A DNA stretch of 64,000 bases from Deferribacteres bacterium (GCA_020633655.1 JACKDF010000003.1:1-64000); one strand, 5' to 3'; positions 18,461 through 28,112 are shown, numbered from the stretch's first letter. Numbers and translations: made by a program. Notes: generated by a model from the sequence alone, not told the origin.

Positions 18461-20419
18461 ATGCTGGTTATTTCTTTAAGAACAATTTTTATTCTAGTTT
18501 TTACGGTAATATGTCCTGTTCAAATGAGCGCAGAATCACTCATTCCAACTAAATATGCAAATACAAAAAAAATGTATGCAACATCAGAAAAATCGGAACT
18601 TGTTAAACGCCTTGAATCCATTTTTTACAATCCTGCTTTTATCTCAATCCCGGATGCGGTATTCAATGTTGGAGATTATGGTGCAATTGGCGATGGAAAA
18701 ACATTAAATACCAAAGCAATTCAGGAAACAATTAATGCAGCCGCGGAGGCAGGTGGCGGTGTTGTTAAATTTCCTAAAGGGATTTACCTGTCTGGTGCCA
18801 TTTTTGTAAAATCAAACATCGAATTGCGTATAGACGAAGGTGTAACCATTAAGGCAATACAGGATGAAAACCAATATCCGGAAGTGTGGTCACGAATTGC
18901 CGGTGTGGAAATGGCATGGCCTGCCGCACTCATCAATGTTTATAAACAGAAAAATGTTCGAATTACCGGTAAAGGGGTAATTGATGGAAATGGCAAGTAC
19001 TGGTGGGATAAATTCTGGGGTGATCCCCCAAGAAGCGGTGGAATGTATGTAGATTATGTGAAACGAGATTTGCGCTGGGCCGTTGATTATGACTGTAAAA
19101 GAGTTCGTGCAGTGGTTGCTTATGGTTCTGAAAATGTATTGTTAAAAGATTTTACGGTCGAACGCTCCGGATTTTGGACGGTCACCATGACCTATTGCAA
19201 TAGAGTGCATGTGGATGGTGTTGTTATACGCAATAATATTGGTGGTTTCGGTCCCAGTTCAGATGGTGTCAACACCGATTCGTCATCCGACATTCTCGTA
19301 GAAAACTGTGACATTGACTGCAATGATGATAACCTGTGCATTAAAGCAGGTAAGGATTGGGATGGTCTAAGAGTTAATCGTCCAGCTGAAAATATTGTCT
19401 ATCGCAATTCGATTACGCGATCAGGCCATGGTTTGATTACCCTTGGTAGCGAAACATCTGGGGGCATTCGAAATCTTGAAGTTTATGGTTTGAAAGCAAT
19501 TGGTACGACGATGGGGATTCGTTTCAAGTCCGCAAAAGTTCGTGGCGGATTGATGGAAAATATTCGATTTCACGACATTGTAATGGAGAATGTAACATAT
19601 CCGTTTCACTTCGAACTAAACTGGTATCCATCCTATAGCTATCCAACGATTCCACAAGAAATTCCCAAAGATTCGATTCCTGACCGCTGGATATCACTGA
19701 CAAATCCTGTGGAACCACCAGAAAAAGGCATACCTGAATTCCGGAATCTAACATTTGAGGATATTAGTGTAAGGTTCGCCAGACAGGCATTTTATGTCAA
19801 CGCTTATTCTGAAAAGCCCATGAATCATATTTTCTGGAAAAATGTAAACATTGAAGCGGATGAACCTGGTGAAATCAAACATGCCACAAAATGGACGATG
19901 GAAAATGTGCATTTAACCGTACCTGGTGATGAAAAAATTTCTATGACCGACGCGAAAAATGTTGCACAACCACAGTACATTTTTAGAAAACCTGCCAAAA
20001 CAGAGGAGAGAAAAGTATTTGTCGAATTGAAAAAACTACTAGATACTGCAAAAAATTCAACGGAAGAAAATATTATTGCAATAGATGAGAAAAATCGAAA
20101 AATCACACCTGGTGATACATTGTTTTCTGAAGAAATAACCTTACTTATTTACCCGGATAAAGAAAACAATTTTCAGTTTTTTGAACCCTGGGGTGATGGT
20201 GTCGTTGTTTCTCCGGTCGACGTAAACCTGTTCGCTCCAGGTAATCAATTGATCGTGAAAGGAGAACGGATTCATAAGTGGACTCTTTATATAAGAGTAT
20301 CTGAAAAACCCGAAGTCGTGAACGGGGCAGATACGTGGAATTATTATCCGGACAAGCAGTGGCTTGTGCTTGAGAAACAAGGTTCGAAATTTACAATACA
20401 AGTTCGAAGTATAAAGTAA
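18446..20419 (+). CDS. Secreted GH28 polygalacturonase-like glycoside hydrolase
   Basis: 657 residues. The next ATG at 18461 has a better Shine-Dalgarno (AAGGG six bases before) and may be the true start. A signal peptide ends MSA. The GH28 parallel beta-helix runs from about 70 to 500 and opens with the usual FNVGDYGAIGDGKTLNTKAI. All four GH28 signatures are present: DGVNTDSSSD, CNDDNLCIKAG, SGHGLITLGS and GIRFKSA. The two Asp of NDD, the Asp of NTD and the His of GHG are the known catalytic set. A C-terminal extension (about 510-657) is not recognised. It should cleave pectin galacturonan outside the inner membrane, together with the GH43-like protein after it. Confidence 0.93.
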   Translation: MKGKQMLVISLRTIFILVFTVICPVQMSAESLIPTKYANTKKMYATSEKSELVKRLESIFYNPAFISIPDAVFNVGDYGAIGDGKTLNTKAIQETINAAAEAGGGVVKFPKGIYLSGAIFVKSNIELRIDEGVTIKAIQDENQYPEVWSRIAGVEMAWPAALINVYKQKNVRITGKGVIDGNGKYWWDKFWGDPPRSGGMYVDYVKRDLRWAVDYDCKRVRAVVAYGSENVLLKDFTVERSGFWTVTMTYCNRVHVDGVVIRNNIGGFGPSSDGVNTDSSSDILVENCDIDCNDDNLCIKAGKDWDGLRVNRPAENIVYRNSITRSGHGLITLGSETSGGIRNLEVYGLKAIGTTMGIRFKSAKVRGGLMENIRFHDIVMENVTYPFHFELNWYPSYSYPTIPQEIPKDSIPDRWISLTNPVEPPEKGIPEFRNLTFEDISVRFARQAFYVNAYSEKPMNHIFWKNVNIEADEPGEIKHATKWTMENVHLTVPGDEKISMTDAKNVAQPQYIFRKPAKTEERKVFVELKKLLDTAKNSTEENIIAIDEKNRKITPGDTLFSEEITLLIYPDKENNFQFFEPWGDGVVVSPVDVNLFAPGNQLIVKGERIHKWTLYIRVSEKPEVVNGADTWNYYPDKQWLVLEKQGSKFTIQVRSIK

Positions 20420-20489
20420 GTGTGTTTTGTGTGCAGTTTCTAACGGAATTTTGTGAATTTCACTCAAACTACAATTAGGAAACAACACA

Positions 20490-22430
20490 ATGAGCAGGAA
20501 AACAATCCTAATCCTATCGATTTTCCTTCTGAGCGAAGTCTATCCTTTTACTCAGTTTCATTCACAAGAATTGTTGAAAAATGAAACGGCCGATTCCATT
20601 AAATTATCTGAAATCAAAATGCGCGATGTATGTATTTTACCTGATCCTGTTTCAAAAACCTACTATATGATTGGTCCTGATCGGGGTAACAGTGTGCGTT
20701 GTTACACGAGTTCTGACCTAAAAAATTGGTATGGTCCCCGGATCATTTTCACTGCTCCAACCGATTTGTGGGGTGATATATCGATTCGAGGAATATGGGC
20801 GCCTGAATTGCATGCTTATCAGGGTAAATATTATTTATTCCTGACTTTTAATACACAGAATGAATTTTCCGAGCAATGGCGCAACTGGCTGCCACGAGTT
20901 ACTCGCGGTTCACAAGTTTTGGTCGGGGATTCGCCTTTTGGCCCCTTTCGTGCATTCAATCACCATGCAACATTGCCAAGCGACATGATGACACTGGACG
21001 GCACATTGTGGATTGAAGACAATCTGCCATACATGGTTTACTGTCATGAATGGGTGCAAATAAAAGACGGTACCATCGAATACATCCAAATGACTGATGA
21101 TTTATCCGCGACTGTCGGAGAACCAAAACACATACTCAATGGGAGTGATGCTCCGTGGAACCGATCTTCGCCTCAATACCATTGTTATGTAACAGATGGC
21201 CCTTATCTTTACAAGAGCGAATCTGGAAAACTTTTTATGATATGGAGCAGCTTTAGCGAAACTGGTTACACAACCGGATTGGCAATCTCGGGAAGTGGCA
21301 AACTCTCAGGGCCGTGGCAACAACAAACAATGCCCCTTTATCGGCACGATGGGGGGCATGGCATGCTCTTTACCACTTTTGAAGGCGCTTTAATGCTGGT
21401 TTTGCATTCGCCGAACAATCGGGATGCCCAACCAAGATTGTTTGAATTACAGGATACAGGTGAAACGTTATGGGTTGATAAAGAATTCACTGGTACGGAT
21501 CAACGTGTCGCCCCAAAACCACTTTTTCGGGATCCAATTTATGATGGTGCGGCTGATCCAGCCATTATATGGAATCGGGAAGAAAAAAGATGGTTCATGT
21601 TATACACAAACAGACGTGCAAATTTGGAAGGCCTCGATGGCGTAACCTGGGTTCATGGGACACGGATTGGTATTGCAGAATCCCTGGATGGTGGCACTAC
21701 ATGGCAGTATCGTGATACTTGTGATGTTCCTTTAAAAATGAAGAATGCAACGCACTGGGCACCTGAAGTTATTTGGCATGATGGCTTATATCATATGTAT
21801 TTAACTTATGTGCCCGGAATCTTTGCCGATTGGCACCATCCACGCGATATCGTACATTTAACAAGCAAGAATTTAATGAGCTGGCACTATGAATCGACAT
21901 TGGATTTGGCAAATCATAAAGTTATTGATGCCTGTGTTTTTCAATTAACAGACAGCACATGGCGCATGTGGTACAACAATGAGAAAGATCGAAAATCAAT
22001 TTATTATGCTGATAGCAAAGATTTGTATAACTGGCGTGATAAAGGAAAGGCGGTTGGCGATCAGAGCGGCGAGGGACCGAAGGTTTTTCAATGGAAAGAA
22101 AAATATTGGATGATTACGGATGTCTGGCAGGGGCTTGCATTGTATGAATCCGCTGATCTCAAATCCTGGAAAAGAATACGGGGCAATCTGCTAGAGCAAC
22201 CAGGAATAGGGAATGATGACCAGGTAAAAGGCCAGCACGCAGATGTGGTTGTCAATAACGATCGTGCCTACATTTTTTACTTCACACATCCCGGACGGAC
22301 AAAACCCGGGGATAATAAAGATACTCGTCGCAGTTCTATTCAGGCAGTCGAGTTAAAATATGAGAACGGACGTATTTTCTGTGACAGGGATGGTCCAACT
22401 TATATAAACCTGCTGTCACCCGAACCCTGA
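20490..22430 (+). CDS. Secreted double GH43-like glycoside hydrolase
   Basis: 646 residues, signal peptide at the N-terminus, AGGAAA ribosome-binding site. Two five-bladed propeller domains are visible in tandem. Domain 1 (about 40-350) has WAPELHAYQGKYYLFLTF. Domain 2 (about 365-640) has GAADPAIIWNREEKRWFML, HWAPEVIWHDGLYHMYLTY and GEGPKVFQWKEKYWM. In GH43 the acid is the Glu of a xGEGP-type motif. Domain 2 keeps it, while domain 1 has TDGPYLYK with Asp in that place. Such enzymes remove arabinose, xylose or galactose side chains, which fits with the neighbouring polygalacturonase. The substrate is inferred. Confidence 0.85.
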   Translation: MSRKTILILSIFLLSEVYPFTQFHSQELLKNETADSIKLSEIKMRDVCILPDPVSKTYYMIGPDRGNSVRCYTSSDLKNWYGPRIIFTAPTDLWGDISIRGIWAPELHAYQGKYYLFLTFNTQNEFSEQWRNWLPRVTRGSQVLVGDSPFGPFRAFNHHATLPSDMMTLDGTLWIEDNLPYMVYCHEWVQIKDGTIEYIQMTDDLSATVGEPKHILNGSDAPWNRSSPQYHCYVTDGPYLYKSESGKLFMIWSSFSETGYTTGLAISGSGKLSGPWQQQTMPLYRHDGGHGMLFTTFEGALMLVLHSPNNRDAQPRLFELQDTGETLWVDKEFTGTDQRVAPKPLFRDPIYDGAADPAIIWNREEKRWFMLYTNRRANLEGLDGVTWVHGTRIGIAESLDGGTTWQYRDTCDVPLKMKNATHWAPEVIWHDGLYHMYLTYVPGIFADWHHPRDIVHLTSKNLMSWHYESTLDLANHKVIDACVFQLTDSTWRMWYNNEKDRKSIYYADSKDLYNWRDKGKAVGDQSGEGPKVFQWKEKYWMITDVWQGLALYESADLKSWKRIRGNLLEQPGIGNDDQVKGQHADVVVNNDRAYIFYFTHPGRTKPGDNKDTRRSSIQAVELKYENGRIFCDRDGPTYINLLSPEP

Positions 22431-22442
22431 CTTTGAGAAATA

Positions 22443-23927
22443 TTATCCTTTTTCGGAGACATCTTCTTCTACAAATTGTTTATAAAGTTGATATTTTTCA
22501 AGGATTTCTTGCACATATTCAAACGGCTCCTGCCCGCGACAATAACCAAACTCAACCACCACATCGTTAAAGTACTTCGGCTTTGACTTTTTTAAAATGA
22601 AATTGGCAACGTTATCGTCCCAGATGTTTGGATCCGCGCCATATTTTTTTGCGAGACGCCGTGCATCCTGTATGTGCCCCTGTCCTGTATTGTAAGAGGC
22701 GAGAATGAATTTTTGCCTTTCCGTTGAATCTGGAATTTCTTTCCAGTAATTTTCCAGCCAGGCTAGATAGTGCACACCTGCCATTAAATTCTGTTGTGGA
22801 TCCGTTATTTTGTTCGCTCCGAATTGCCTTGCTGTTTTCGGCATAAGCTGCATTAAACCAACCGCGCCTGCCCATGATTTTGCTTTGGGATTAAACTCGG
22901 ATTCCTGATAGGAAAGTGCAGCAAGCATCCGCCAATCCCAATCGATTTTCTCTGCAGCATCCCGAAATTCATCATCAAATGGGGAGAGCGTTCCCGTTGT
23001 ACGGACATAGTAATTACTTTTTAAACGATTGCGAATAGACCTTCGGTTTCTATAATATTTATTGTAAATAATGTTAAAAACCTGGCTGTCTTTTGCCTTG
23101 ATTTCGGATAGCCATTTATTGATTTCATTCTGAAGATTTTTACAATCTATCCGTAAAGCCCAGGCAAGTCGTTGTGGTAAACTAATACTTGTTTTTACAT
23201 CAATATTGGGTAAATATGTGTGATTGATAAGCGCAATATTCTCGTCAGCCACTGTGAATTCTATATCACCTTCTGAAACCATTCGAATCAAATCTTCCGT
23301 TTCCAAGTCTTCCGAAACTTCAATTATTTTGATATCACCACCAATTTCTTCCGAAAGGTTTTTCAGTCTTGTAAAGTAAGCACTTGTTTTGCGAACATGT
23401 ATTTTTTTACCGATGAGATCAATTTGATTGCGTAACATTGAACGCTCAATTTCATGATGTTTCATTTGCTGCCAATTGTCAGGCAGGCGTTGCACAAGAA
23501 CCTGGCGGGTGGTAGAGTAATGATCAGCAAATAAATATTTTTTTGCACGCGATTTGGTTATGGCCAAATTTGCAGCAACAATATCACCTTCGCCGTTCTC
23601 CAGGGCGGTAAAAAGCGCCTGCCAATTGCTTGGGGTTTTTATTTCAAGGGGCAAATCGAGATACTGGGCAAATTGCTCTAGAAGTTCGTACTCAAATCCC
23701 ATTGGTTCCCCGCGATGCAAAAAATAGCTATTGGCATTAAAGCGCGTTAACGCGATTAATTTACCACGCTCACGGATTTTTTGTAAATCGAAGGTGATCT
23801 TATTTCTAGCATTCGGTTTTACCTGTACTTCCTGCTTTGATGAGTTCTGTTTTTGATCACAACTTATAATTGTTGCAAACATAGTGAAAAACAGAACAAT
23901 CCGTAAAATGCGCAAAATAGACTCCAC
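22443..23927 (-). CDS. mltF: MltF-like membrane-bound lytic murein transglycosylase
   Basis: 494 residues, GTG start, with a lipoprotein signal (TIISC, Cys23). Residues about 50-290 form a periplasmic solute-binding domain (GEPMGFEYELLEQFAQYLDL then GEGDIVAANLAIT). About 310-450 form the SLT catalytic domain, with the catalytic Glu in LAALSYQESEFNPKAKS, followed by GAVGLMQLMPKTA and a later LASYNTGQGHI. This is the MltF architecture: an outer-membrane-anchored enzyme that cleaves glycan strands to 1,6-anhydroMurNAc. The gene ends 12 bases from the convergent GH43-like gene. Confidence 0.93.
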   Translation of the reverse strand: MESILRILRIVLFFTMFATIISCDQKQNSSKQEVQVKPNARNKITFDLQKIRERGKLIALTRFNANSYFLHRGEPMGFEYELLEQFAQYLDLPLEIKTPSNWQALFTALENGEGDIVAANLAITKSRAKKYLFADHYSTTRQVLVQRLPDNWQQMKHHEIERSMLRNQIDLIGKKIHVRKTSAYFTRLKNLSEEIGGDIKIIEVSEDLETEDLIRMVSEGDIEFTVADENIALINHTYLPNIDVKTSISLPQRLAWALRIDCKNLQNEINKWLSEIKAKDSQVFNIIYNKYYRNRRSIRNRLKSNYYVRTTGTLSPFDDEFRDAAEKIDWDWRMLAALSYQESEFNPKAKSWAGAVGLMQLMPKTARQFGANKITDPQQNLMAGVHYLAWLENYWKEIPDSTERQKFILASYNTGQGHIQDARRLAKKYGADPNIWDDNVANFILKKSKPKYFNDVVVEFGYCRGQEPFEYVQEILEKYQLYKQFVEEDVSEKG

Positions 23928-24027
23928 GTTAACCCTTTCTCATTATTATACACTGCTACTTAAATAAAATGTGCAGTTAACTGGTTTAACGATTTTACTG
24001 ATTTAAATGAGGATAAATGGTAGGAAC

Positions 24028-24064
24028 AATTCATTTATATTGTTCAAAGCAATATAAATGAATT
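24028..24064. repeat. Perfect 15-bp inverted repeat between tRNA-Leu and mltF
   Basis: AATTCATTTATATTG (24028-24042) and its exact complement (24050-24064) are separated by seven bases. There is no run of T after either arm, so it is not an ordinary intrinsic terminator. It may be a protein-binding site or an RNA-processing hairpin downstream of the tRNA. The rest of the 23928-24315 gap is AT-rich with no gene that I can support. Confidence 0.6.
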
Positions 24065-24315
24065 CAATTTTGAATACAATATTAGAGGTTTTTTTATTAT
24101 GAAATAATTTTTTTAACTTTTTTCCTATTAAAACTCTGAAGTAATACCTGGTTTTAGAATTACATTGTTCAACCAAGAAAACGACATCATTTTTTCTTAA
24201 ATTCGCATTATTGTCACGAGGGGTGTAGCAACTTTTTCTTTTAGGATAAAAAGGAAAAATGAAATAATGAGATTTAAACCTGTAAGTGCGGAAAAAATCA
24301 GGAGGGAAGAAAGAG

Positions 24316-24399
24316 TGCCGGGGGCGGGACTCGAACCCGCACGAACCAAGGTTCACTGGATTTTGAGTCCAGCGCGTCTACCAGTTTCACCACCCCGGC
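24316..24399 (-). tRNA. tRNA-Leu(CAA)
   Basis: The 84-nt sequence folds as a class II tRNA. The acceptor stem pairs GCCGGGG with CCCCGGC, followed by discriminator A. The anticodon stem-loop is CTGGA-CTCAAAA-TCCAG, giving anticodon CAA for TTG codons. There is a long variable arm (GAACC pairing GGTTC) and a T-arm with TTCGAGT. The 3' CCA is not encoded, because CTC follows the discriminator. Confidence 0.97.
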
Positions 24400-24414
24400 A
24401 AATCAAGAACTGCA

Positions 24415-24443
24415 AGTATAATACATCGGCTCAATAAAGTCAA
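24415..24443 (-). promoter_or_regulatory. Promoter of tRNA-Leu
   Basis: On the minus strand TTGACT (24443-24438) and TATACT (24420-24415) are separated by exactly 17 nt. The expected transcription start is about eight bases before the tRNA 5' end. This is a near-consensus sigma70 promoter and the clearest in the window. Confidence 0.75.
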
Positions 24444-24662
24444 GAATATCTTTTGATTTCTACCGAAATTTTTGTTTTTTATCGGAGTACAAATGACTCA
24501 TTAAGTAAGCAAATACAAATGATAAACAGCTTGCATTTTACTCGACGAATTTTGATATTGATTTTTCTTTTTAGTGCGCTTCTTGGAAAAACTATTAAAT
24601 GAGTGAGCTGTTAAATTTTTTGATTTTTTGTTAGTTAAGTTCGAACAAGATTAAACAAAATC

Positions 24663-25190
24663 ATGGGCCAACAGACGAAATTGGAAAACGCGATTCTTTT
24701 CCTTGCGGTTTCTTATCAACCTGATATTGATATTGGCTGGATGAAAAATTACCTGCTCCCCCAATTTGGCATTGTAAAAGAAATCACGACCCCTTTTGAT
24801 TTTAACTACAGCCATTACTACACAAAGGAAATGGGGGAAAATCTGCAAAAGGTGTTTCTTGTTTTTGAAAACTTATATGATGTTTCTAAAGCAGCTCAAA
24901 CTAAAATAAAATCCAACGAACTTGAACAAAAATTTGCCAAGAATTCGCAAAGAACCATCAATCTTGATCCTGGTTATCTAACATTGGCTAAACTCGTTTT
25001 AACTACCACAAAAAACTATGACCATCGCATTCACATTGCCTCGGGCATTTATGGAGACATTCAATTGCGATACCGCCAGGGCGAGTTTGTAGAAAATCCC
25101 TGGACATATCCCGATTATCGAAGCAGTAAAAATATACATTTTTTTCTTCAAGCACGTCAATACTTGCATAATTTGGTGACAAAAAAATGA
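24663..25190 (+). CDS. DUF4416 family protein
   Basis: 175 residues, matching the usual length of DUF4416. Conserved features are FDFNYSHYYTKEMG, the middle RTINLDPGYLTLAKLVLTTT and the C-terminal NPWTYPDYRS. The biochemical role is unknown. The ATG has no obvious Shine-Dalgarno. Its stop overlaps the purM start by four bases (ATGA), so it is the first gene of the purM operon. Confidence 0.85.
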   Translation: MGQQTKLENAILFLAVSYQPDIDIGWMKNYLLPQFGIVKEITTPFDFNYSHYYTKEMGENLQKVFLVFENLYDVSKAAQTKIKSNELEQKFAKNSQRTINLDPGYLTLAKLVLTTTKNYDHRIHIASGIYGDIQLRYRQGEFVENPWTYPDYRSSKNIHFFLQARQYLHNLVTKK

Positions 25191-26197
25191 ATTTAACCTA
25201 CAAAATGGCGGGCGTCGACCGAGATGCCGCCAATGAAGTCGTAAAGCGCATTGCGCGTCTCTCGCAAAAAACAAAAATGCAAGGCGTTCTCGATGGCATC
25301 GGCCATTTTGGTGCTTTTTTTGAGTTACCGAAGGATGATTATAAAAATCCTGTTTTGGTATCCAGTACTGATGGCGTGGGTACCAAAATTAAGGTAGCCT
25401 GTGCAATGAACAACTATGGTGGCATCGGATACGACATCGTAAACCATTCGGTTAATGATATAATGTGCAGTGGAGCAAAACCACTTTATTTCCTGGATTA
25501 TTTATCTGTGGGAAAAATTGAGGGCAGTGCCATCATGGATCTGGCTGAATCCCTGGTGGATGCGTGCGATAAAAACAGTATCGCACTTATCGGTGGGGAA
25601 ACAGCAGAAATGCCGGATTTGTACCAACCCGGCGAATTTGATATTGCAGGAACCATCGTAGGAATCATCGAAAAAGAGAATATCATCAATGGACGAAAGA
25701 TAGAGAAAGACAACATTCTCATCGGCCTTGAAAGTTCAGGTTTACATACAAATGGCTTTAGTCTGGTTCGTAAAATTATCGAACTCTCAGAGAAAGCCAG
25801 TTATCATAAATTCTACGATTCTTTGGGCTCGACATTAGGTGAAGCACTCCTTGTACCGCATCGAAGTTATAAGGATGCACTTGACCCCATCATTCACAAT
25901 CCAGCCATCAAAGGGATTTCCCATATCACTGGTGGTGGTATTGTAGAAAACACAAAGCGTTTAATGTACGATGGAATGGATTTTACTATTGACTGGACGA
26001 GTTGGGAGTTGCCTGCGATTTATTCATTGCTCCAGGAGATGGGAGATATTGAAACCCAGGAGATGCGAAATGTTTTTAATCTAGGGATTGGGATGATTCT
26101 CATCGTCGATAAAAGCGCAGAGAACGAGATAATGGGTAGTTTGCAAAAAACGGGATTACGGTCATATATTATCGGAAAAACATTTCTAAATGTTTGA
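25187..26197 (+). CDS. purM: Phosphoribosylformylglycinamidine cyclo-ligase (AIR synthase)
   Basis: 336 residues. It catalyses the ATP-dependent closure of FGAM to AIR in de novo purine synthesis. The family motifs are all present: VSSTDGVGTKIKVA near residue 60, VNDIMCSGAKPLYFLDY, LIGGETAEMPDLYQPGEFD, and ISHITGGGIVENTKR near 245. It is full length and overlaps DUF4416 by ATGA. The next gene, gpsA, begins 27 bases on with a GGAGGAAAA ribosome-binding site. Confidence 0.96.
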   Translation: MNLTYKMAGVDRDAANEVVKRIARLSQKTKMQGVLDGIGHFGAFFELPKDDYKNPVLVSSTDGVGTKIKVACAMNNYGGIGYDIVNHSVNDIMCSGAKPLYFLDYLSVGKIEGSAIMDLAESLVDACDKNSIALIGGETAEMPDLYQPGEFDIAGTIVGIIEKENIINGRKIEKDNILIGLESSGLHTNGFSLVRKIIELSEKASYHKFYDSLGSTLGEALLVPHRSYKDALDPIIHNPAIKGISHITGGGIVENTKRLMYDGMDFTIDWTSWELPAIYSLLQEMGDIETQEMRNVFNLGIGMILIVDKSAENEIMGSLQKTGLRSYIIGKTFLNV

Positions 26198-26224
26198 TTT
26201 TGGAGATTACTGGAGGAAAAGCTT

Positions 26225-27232
26225 GTGGCAAAGGTGAGTGTGATTGGTAGCGGTGGTTGGGGAACTGCATTAGGTACAGTCCTTGACGCAAACGGACACG
26301 AAGTAGTAATGTATGCACGGGAAAAAGAATTAATTGATGCCTTTCAAAATCAACATGAAAACACCCTGTTTCTTCCGGGTATAAAATTATCCGAAAAAAT
26401 TCGTATAACCAATGATATACAGGAAGCGATCGAAGGATGTGGACTTATCGTTGTAGCGGTTCCAACAAAATGGTTCCGATCGGCGTTAAAGGAAATGTTG
26501 CCTTATTTAAAAGGAAAAAATCCTGCGATCGTCAGTGTAACAAAGGGTATTGAAATAGGCACCTTGTTGACGCCTGATCAAATTATGGCTGAAGTTTTTG
26601 CCGATAATCCTTACGATTTTATCTGCCTCAGTGGCCCAAGTCATGCAGAAGAAGTTGCTCGTGGCATACCGACCGCCGTAACAGTAGCTTCCGATAATCC
26701 ATTGGCGGCAAAAAGAGCCCAGGATTTTTTTATGGGCCCGAACTTCCGTGTTTATACGCATTCAGACGTTATTGGAGTTGAATTAGGCGGCGCATTGAAA
26801 AATATAATTGCCCTCGCTGCAGGTATCTGCGATGGGGTTGGATTCGGAGACAACACCAAAGCCGCATTAATGACTCGAGGTTTATCAGAAATGACACGCA
26901 TTGGGGTGGCAATGGGAGCAGATCCGTTGACTTTTGCAGGCTTAAGTGGAATGGGTGATTTGATCGTAACCTGTATGAGCCGGCACAGCCGGAACCGATA
27001 TGTTGGTGATCAGATTGGAAAAGGCCGTACTTTAAAAGAAGTGCTCGACGAAATGGTTATGGTTGCGGAAGGTGTAACAACAACAGAATCAGCTCATGAA
27101 CTCGCGATAAAACTGGGAATCGAAATGCCAATTACCAATAAAGTTTATAATGTTCTCTTTAAAAATGTTTCCCCGCGTAAAGCAGTTGCTGATTTGATGG
27201 AAAGGGAAGCAAAAGCTGAAACTTTAGGTTAA
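26225..27232 (+). CDS. gpsA: Glycerol-3-phosphate dehydrogenase [NAD(P)+]
   Basis: 335 residues with a GTG start behind GGAGGAAAA. The Rossmann motif GSGGWGTALG opens the protein. The conserved LSGPSHAEEVARGIPTA (about 140) and GALKNIIALAAGICDGVGFG with the catalytic Lys (about 190) follow. Then come LSGMGDLIVTCMSRHSRNR and AEGVTTTESA. It reduces dihydroxyacetone phosphate to sn-glycerol 3-phosphate for phospholipid synthesis. Typical length and no anomalies. Confidence 0.97.
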   Translation: MAKVSVIGSGGWGTALGTVLDANGHEVVMYAREKELIDAFQNQHENTLFLPGIKLSEKIRITNDIQEAIEGCGLIVVAVPTKWFRSALKEMLPYLKGKNPAIVSVTKGIEIGTLLTPDQIMAEVFADNPYDFICLSGPSHAEEVARGIPTAVTVASDNPLAAKRAQDFFMGPNFRVYTHSDVIGVELGGALKNIIALAAGICDGVGFGDNTKAALMTRGLSEMTRIGVAMGADPLTFAGLSGMGDLIVTCMSRHSRNRYVGDQIGKGRTLKEVLDEMVMVAEGVTTTESAHELAIKLGIEMPITNKVYNVLFKNVSPRKAVADLMEREAKAETLG

Positions 27233-27236
27233 GAAT

Positions 27237-28073
27237 ATGTTTAAAACCATTCTTCTTTCTATTGATGGTAGTACTTATACGGATGCGATTATCGATGCAG
27301 GTATATTTCTCGCAAAAAAGCTTAATTGCCACCTAAAAGTGCTGTCTGTTATCGATGTGAGACCTCAGGATTGGCAGGCTTCAGTAGGTTCTGAGAGCAT
27401 TGTCCCCATTATTCCTGCTTTGGCTCCACCGGATGACAACCAGGAACAGCAAAGTAGCCGTATTCACACAACCATTGTTGAAGTTGAGAAAAAACTATCA
27501 GATAATGGTGTTGATTTTACTGTTGAGACGATAACCGGTTTGCCTGTTGAATCTATATGTGATCATGCCCGCGTTGCTGACATGGTGATTATGGGAATAC
27601 GGGGGGAATATCATATTTGGCATTCAAATATGATTGGTGCTACTTTAGGACCCGTGAGCCGTCAACTGGACAGACCGTTTTTGGTCGTCGGCGAGCATTT
27701 TCAACAATTTCACCATTTATTAATTGCCTACGATGGTAGTCCCGCAGCATCAAAAGCACTTGCCATCGCTGGATATCTCGGTTCATCTCTCGGCTTAAAA
27801 TGTACTTTGCTTGTACTAAATACCAAAGAGGAAGACGCAAGTGGACTCATCCGTGAAGGAAGAGAGTACCTAAAGCGATATGAAATTGACTGCAAGTGCA
27901 TTTTTGATTCCGGCGATACAGCAAGCAAAATATGCGAACATGCGAATAACAGCCAAATTGATCTGATCATAATGGGAGCATTTGGTCATTCACGAATTCA
28001 TGAAATTTTTTGGGGAAGTACAACAGAAAAGGTGATAAAGCATGCTGAACTCCCGGTTTTGTTGATTAAATAG
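27237..28073 (+). CDS. Tandem universal stress protein (two UspA domains)
   Basis: 278 residues made of two UspA domains (about 1-150 and 155-278). Domain 2 keeps the ATP-binding signature (MGAFGHSR, nine-residue spacing, then GSTTEKV, ending LPVLLIK). Domain 1 has a looser version (MGIRGEYHIWHSN then GATLGPV) and may not bind nucleotide. It starts five bases after the gpsA stop and is presumably co-transcribed. Family members bind ATP and respond to stress or energy state. The target is unknown. Confidence 0.88.
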   Translation: MFKTILLSIDGSTYTDAIIDAGIFLAKKLNCHLKVLSVIDVRPQDWQASVGSESIVPIIPALAPPDDNQEQQSSRIHTTIVEVEKKLSDNGVDFTVETITGLPVESICDHARVADMVIMGIRGEYHIWHSNMIGATLGPVSRQLDRPFLVVGEHFQQFHHLLIAYDGSPAASKALAIAGYLGSSLGLKCTLLVLNTKEEDASGLIREGREYLKRYEIDCKCIFDSGDTASKICEHANNSQIDLIIMGAFGHSRIHEIFWGSTTEKVIKHAELPVLLIK

Positions 28074-28112
28074 CAATTCATAATTATTTACAAGATTATT
28101 TGAGGCGCAACA

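Noticed and set aside
24519..24602. 27-codon frame encoding a hydrophobic peptide before DUF4416
   Set aside because: No Shine-Dalgarno and too short to judge. AT-rich sequence readily gives such peptides.
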